This document shows positions 60,060-64,000 of a stretch of 64,000 bases of DNA, one piece after another; within the stretch, counting starts at the first letter, position 1, and each line of letters starts with the position of its first letter. Origin of the DNA: Pohlia nutans (taxonomy: Eukaryota > Streptophyta > Bryopsida > Bryales > Mniaceae); contig CM040096.1 of assembly GCA_022496805.1 (NCBI GenBank), positions 12,215,501 to 12,279,500 of the forward strand, read 5' to 3'. A program made the position numbers and the translations under genes. The notes beneath the pieces were generated by a model that saw only the letters and a list, made by a program, of their open reading frames with translations, did no database searches and was not told where the DNA came from.

Positions 60060-61012
60060 AGATGTCGGGATCCAGGTTTCCAGTGGAGTGGATCTACGTG
60101 ATTCTGGGTCTGATTACTTTCACGGTTGTCCTACTTTCACTAGTAGAAAACATGGTAAAAAAGAACCGCAGCCAATTTTGGCTGTGGTTCTTTTTTACCA
60201 TGTTTTCTACTAGTGTTTGTCATGCTCTGTGACAAGTGGGTCATTGCAGGGTGGATTTGAACAATTAACTAAGTATGCTGACGACCACGGTAATCAACAT
60301 TTGATCGATACCGGGAAAGTCCTCATTCGTCCCTGGAAACACCAGGAAGAGCTGGGTGCACAGGATCACTGGCGCCTTCATTCAACTCTTCCGAGGTAAT
60401 TCTTAACACTTCCATTAGTCTTGTGCAGATTAAAAATTTATCTTGACAATTTCAACTTTCTCATCAGCTCCATTGGAGAACATGTTGAAGTTTTGACGTA
60501 CTTCGAAATCTTCGTAAGTTCAACGATAATTCTACATCGGTTTTAATGAAACATGTTGACATACTTAGAAATTTCTTTTGAGTTAATCTTTTTTAGACAC
60601 CTTTGGCTTTCTTTAATGTGAATGCTGAGGGGAGTAGTTGCTTGGAAAGACACTACAATTACCGACATCGATCTTTATAGAATGCAGTAGGATTAGTATG
60701 TCATTCCAATTTGTACAACAATTTTAGTACGTCTTACAATGATATTAGTATGTCGTTGTAACCAGTTACAACGACGTTTTATTGAGGACATCCCAATGTT
60801 GTTCCGTGAGTTGATAGTTCTAAGTTGCTCTCCCCACTTGTGCTCCCTAGCTTGCCAAAAATTGTTGCTGACTGGAGCTCATGTACTATGGTGTCACTTT
60901 GTTTTTTTTCCTTCCCTGGGTTGTAGGTGAATCTTCAAATGAGAAGGATGCGAAGGAGGACGAGAAACTGGAAATTCACATCTTCCACTCTGAAGAAATA
61001 AAACGGCAGTAG
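60060..61012 (+). pseudogene. Second, disrupted copy of the Cys-rich membrane protein gene
   Basis: Recognisable parts are the third membrane segment (VEWIYVILGLITFTVVLLSL-like) at 60085-60137, then a 78-bp CACTA MITE, CDKWVIAGWI with TGA, the alternative downstream frame from 60251 (GGFEQLTKYADDHGNQH, then LIRPWKHQEELGAQDHW) with a donor after CTTCCGAG at 60396, and a last exon from about 60928 (ESSNEKDAKEDEKLEIHIFH, ending EEIKRQ and TAG). The exon with MARRCCCC is not present. The downstream frame is much shortened compared with 40045-40500. A loss-of-function copy is likely. Confidence 0.6.
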
Positions 61013-61495
61013 GTCCTGGCACATGCCATTTACCAGATGAAGATCATGCCTAGACAAATTATTACCACCCTTTGTCCAGTGATGTTTTTTTCCTAGAATA
61101 AGTTGGTGAGTGCAAAAAAATTAGCGTCCATGTAGTACGTACATATACTCATGTTGTATGCATCCTTGCAGCTCAAAATAGCAAGACTTACAAGTGGTGA
61201 AAGAGCTACTAATATATTAGTTCAAGAAAGAGGTCACAAGCACCCACTGTGATTATTATTACCACGTGTTTTGTGTAATTTCCGTCTCATTGCAAACGTC
61301 TTAAATATTTACGGGGACAAATTTTGGAAGAGAATCTAGCAATTTTGGGAACGCCTTAAGCACATTACCACAACCCTCTTCTAGATCCTCGTCAAAACAC
61401 TACATAGACAGATGGTTAGTTGCCCGTCCTCTCCAATCTGCTTAACTATCACCATGACTACAGCATCTGCACCTTCCATCAAAAGTCTTGAAGAA
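60065..61495. repeat. Arm 2 of the inverted segmental duplication
   Basis: It is the inverse counterpart of 38960-40590. Differences include the CACTA MITE at 60138-60215 (only in this arm) and a shortened middle of the coding exon. The arm ends near 61495, where the kinase relic continues without counterpart in arm 1. Confidence 0.85.
60138..60215. mobile_element. CACTA-type MITE, 78 bp, near-perfect hairpin
   Basis: TTT occurs at 60135-60137 and 60216-60218. Ends are CACTAGTAGAAAACATGG and the exact inverse; almost the whole element folds back on itself (AAAAAGAACC...GGTTCTTTTT). It interrupts the membrane-segment exon of the duplicated gene. Confidence 0.85.
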
Positions 61496-62330
61496 ATTAC
61501 CATTTGAAATGCATTTGCAGAGTGTTGCAAACATTCAAATTCTCCACCTGCGCAGGCAGGGTCAATCTCAGTTGCAAGAGTTTCAGTCACAAGTGTTGTG
61601 TCAATTTCCCTGCCCGGGCTCCGTCTTGCAATGGCTCCAATGTGCCACTGGGGGTTCTCCTTTCAGGACAAGATCATACACACAAAGTGAGTGACCTTCT
61701 GAAAATGAAAGTTTTCCTCATTGTGAGAATCTCATTCGTAGCAAACCATTCCAAAACCATTTAAACATCCGCTTCTTTTGAAAATAGCTCTGGTTTTCGG
61801 CTTCAGTTTCAATCTTTGCAAGCTTGCAGCAGTGTTTCAGGGGCCCTGAGGAATTCTGTTCCATAATCTCCCACTGAGCATTCGTAATCAGCAACAAAAC
61901 AAAAATACCGATCGTATTTACTCTCACAAGCCCATTGGATGCTTTCAAGTCTCTGTGAACAATGTTGTGATTGTGCAGCCAATCCACCCCAAGTGCAACT
62001 TTGTACATCATCTTTTTAGCCACCTCCTTTGTAAAGGGTCCAAAGAGTTGCCATCTTTTGAGCGATCTCCATGGTGTCCAAGTCATGTTGCACTCTATTG
62101 GAGTCAGGACAAAAATCCACATCTTCCCTTTGCAACACAAATGCAAAACTGCCATCTTGTAACAACGTCGCGCACACAACATCACATTTCTACCTCCATT
62201 TCCCCCCATGCATTCCCTTTTCTGGGCATGGAACTGCAACATGCCAACAACACATACGCAACATTCATAGTGATGAAAATTTTGATCTCAACAGATTTGG
62301 CTCTTGTACCCAAAGATCTCCTCAGCTCTA
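61420..62330 (-). pseudogene. Protein kinase fragment
   Basis: On the minus strand, FTKEVAKKMMYKVALGVDWLHNHN is followed by NIVHRDLKASN, the catalytic loop. After an interruption of about 80 bases a different frame reads VADYECSVGDYGTEFLRAPE, corresponding to the magnesium-binding (DFG) and APE motifs, with DYE in place of DFG. A Gly-rich loop and the ATP-binding Lys are not seen. The 61381-61590 frame (GADAVVMVIVK) may be another exon, shared with arm 1 at 38990-39090. Whether this is a spliced gene of a plant kinase subfamily or a relic cannot be settled; the missing N-lobe favours a relic. Confidence 0.55.
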
Positions 62331-62743
62331 TAAATTAAACTGAGTTGCTCATTATCCTTAGATTGATTTCGTTAAATCCTTATAACATATGCACAGGCTA
62401 AATTCATGAATTAGAATGGCTGATTATTTTATTTTTCTGTTAGCATTTTGATTTAGTTTCGGATAGAGATTAGTCACAATAAAAGCATTAATGTTGGGCA
62501 CATCTATCCGGTCTCAGTAATTACCTTGTACTGTTGGTGTGAAATTTATATACCATGACCTTGGACTTCATTCATTGTAGTAAAATTATAATCCAGGATC
62601 ACATCTTAATAGCGGAATGAGAGATTTCAGACGGTTTGTTACAATGGGCAATCTGATAATTGCACGTAATGGTTTTAGGTTGTGTCGCTCACCCAACAGG
62701 GTGACTATTCGAGTTTCATGGGAGGCTCACTTGTCTTTATGCT
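62331..62743. other. Intergenic stretch, no gene seen
   Basis: AT-rich sequence with no recognisable coding content or bounded element. Confidence 0.4.
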
Positions 62744-62746
62744 CCT

Positions 62747-62915
62747 CACTACAAGGAGAAGGTGTCGCTTTTCACTCTGCAGGTGAGTCAAACAGCGCCA
62801 CTTCGCACTCAGCACTCAAGACTTGGTGAGTGCTCAAGACTTGGTGAGTGCGATTCGTCACGTAGGACAGGAAGTCTGTGACACTGTTTTGAGTGAGAAG
62901 CGACGCCTTTGCTAG
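62747..62915. mobile_element. CACTA-like MITE copy 1
   Basis: It starts CACTACAAGGAGAAGGTGTC and ends GCGACGCCTTTGCTAGTAGTG-like, an imperfect inverted repeat. Inside, CTCAAGACTTGGTGAGTGC is repeated directly. Copy 2 is at 63841-64000. Confidence 0.65.
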
Positions 62916-62939
62916 TAGTGTCTATGGATGGAGTCTTAA

Positions 62940-63740
62940 CCCTTTAGTGCCTAGGGTACTGTAGCTCAGAGCCCTGGATTTCAGTAGTTTTTTCCACTGT
63001 GGTTGAGACTATCAAAATAGAATGAGTTAAATTAGAAAGTAACCGTACAATTCTATTCTCAACTTGAGAGCACATATTTCATCAAAATTTGAGAATCATC
63101 CGATGGTGGGATCGGAAGATTATAGTATGTATTTGAACTGTATAATGCACGCTCAAAAATGAGATTTTGGGGGTGTGTGACTTCAAAGTTAAATAGAATT
63201 TGAGGTAAATTTTCAAAAATAAAAGCAAAGAAGTTCAGCTATGCCCTATGTCAACACCTCTCCGTTGCAATCTTTCGTATCAAAAATAGATTCACACATA
63301 ATTATTGTGAGATTTATAAGTGAAAGTGACTTCTCCATGTACGGTTTAGGACAAAATTTTATACGTAGAAAATTGACAGGAGTGGGTACATTAGTCAAGA
63401 TCGGATTACACACACTAATGGAAGATGAAGAAGAGAACACAATCCAAAAAAATAAAACAAGATAACAAACTTCCAAACACAAGAAATACTACATAGTACA
63501 TATGTTGTATTTGTAAGTATTTACTGTATTTTCAAGTATTTGCAGTATTTTTGCGTTCTGTTGATAGGTATTTTGATAGTTGTACAATTCCAAATTGAAA
63601 ATTTCTTTTTCTGGAAGGTGCGTAATGTATGTGGGCAAATCTGAACTTCAAAACTGAAGTTCCAATTCTTCACGGATTCTCTGCTATTTGCATTTCGGAC
63701 GTTGTAGTGACCATAATGTGGTCAGCTAGGCACTAAAGGG
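62940..63740. mobile_element. TTAA-flanked MITE, 801 bp
   Basis: TTAA occurs at 62936-62939 and 63741-63744. Ends are CCCTTTAGTGCCTAG and the exact inverse CTAGGCACTAAAGGG. The open frames at 63241-63465 are on both strands, lack any known domain and are probably accidental. Confidence 0.85.
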
Positions 63741-63840
63741 TTAAGTACAGGGTTTTGCTTATGGGATTAAAGAACTTAATGGTCAGTTTCTTGCTTCCTT
63801 TGGGGTTCAGAATAGGTATCTAGTATAAGGAGCTTCCTGG

Positions 63841-64000
63841 CACTACGAGGAGAAGGCGTCGCATTTCACTCAGTAGGTGAGTCAAATGGTGCCACCTTGC
63901 ACTCACTGCCCAGGCTCTCAAGACTTGGTGAGTGCGATTCGTCACGTAGGACAAGTGTGTACAATGAAATATGACATTGTTTTGAGTGAGAAGCAACGCC
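63841..64000. mobile_element. CACTA-like MITE copy 2 (runs to the window end)
   Basis: CACTACGAGGAGAAGGCGTC starts it; the rest aligns with 62747-62915 (GACTTGGTGAGTGCGATTCG, TTTTGAGTGAGAAGC). The right terminus lies beyond the window. Confidence 0.65.

Noticed and set aside
63241..63482. Overlapping frames on both strands in the 801-bp element
   Set aside because: They have no recognisable domain and lie inside a MITE; likely chance openings.

Overview
This is nuclear DNA of a land plant. The genes are rich in spliceosomal introns with GT-AG borders, the families are plant ones (a DnaJ-ferredoxin protein of plastid type, organellar EngB GTPase, ALG2, FSH1-type hydrolase, plant DUF4050), and TTTAGGG-type heptamers occur. 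The cysteine-rich membrane protein near 41 kb and a kinase with DYE in place of DFG remind me of non-seed plants (bryophyte or lycophyte), but that placement is inference. The background is AT-rich and full of short inverted-repeat transposons.

Layout: 0-3.8 kb, DnaJ-ferredoxin gene (-); 3.8-5.4 kb, shared intergenic region; 5.4-10.9 kb, EngB-type GTPase (+) in ten exons; 11-15.4 kb, repeats; 15.4-19.0 kb, DUF4050/Gag1-like clamp gene (+); 19-23 kb, repeats; 23.4-24.6 kb, intronless GC-rich Hsp70-like reading frame with one in-frame stop; 24.6-33.3 kb, repeats; 33.4-35.0 kb, multi-pass membrane protein gene (+); 36.2-38.3 kb, dead Tc1/mariner transposase split by two small elements; 39-41.5 kb, unrecognised membrane protein gene (-); 41.5-52.4 kb, repeats; 52.4-54.8 kb, FSH1-type serine hydrolase (-); 56.0-59.2 kb, ALG2 mannosyltransferase (-) in eight exons; 60.0-62.4 kb, an inverted second copy of the 39-40.6 kb segment plus a broken kinase; 62.7-64 kb, repeats. 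The host genes are unrelated housekeeping genes and do not form a pathway.

The striking feature is the repeat landscape. At least eleven elements of 225-848 bp are flanked on both sides by TTAA and end in CCC/GGG (consensus TTAA-CCCYTAAR), with unrelated interiors. This looks like a large piggyBac-type set of non-autonomous elements, with no transposase in the window. Clean empty sites can be inferred: two insertions split the dead mariner gene and a third is missing from a paralogous repeat at 42.95 kb. Harbinger-type (TWA target sites), Stowaway-type and pogo-type (TA) and CACTA-type (3-bp) elements are interleaved and nested. One further element, with a 10-bp target duplication, sits inside a coding exon of the DUF4050 gene and carries GT and AG at its ends in the right phase, so it may have become an intron. 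The exon coordinates given come from matching splice phases by eye and have not been checked against transcripts.
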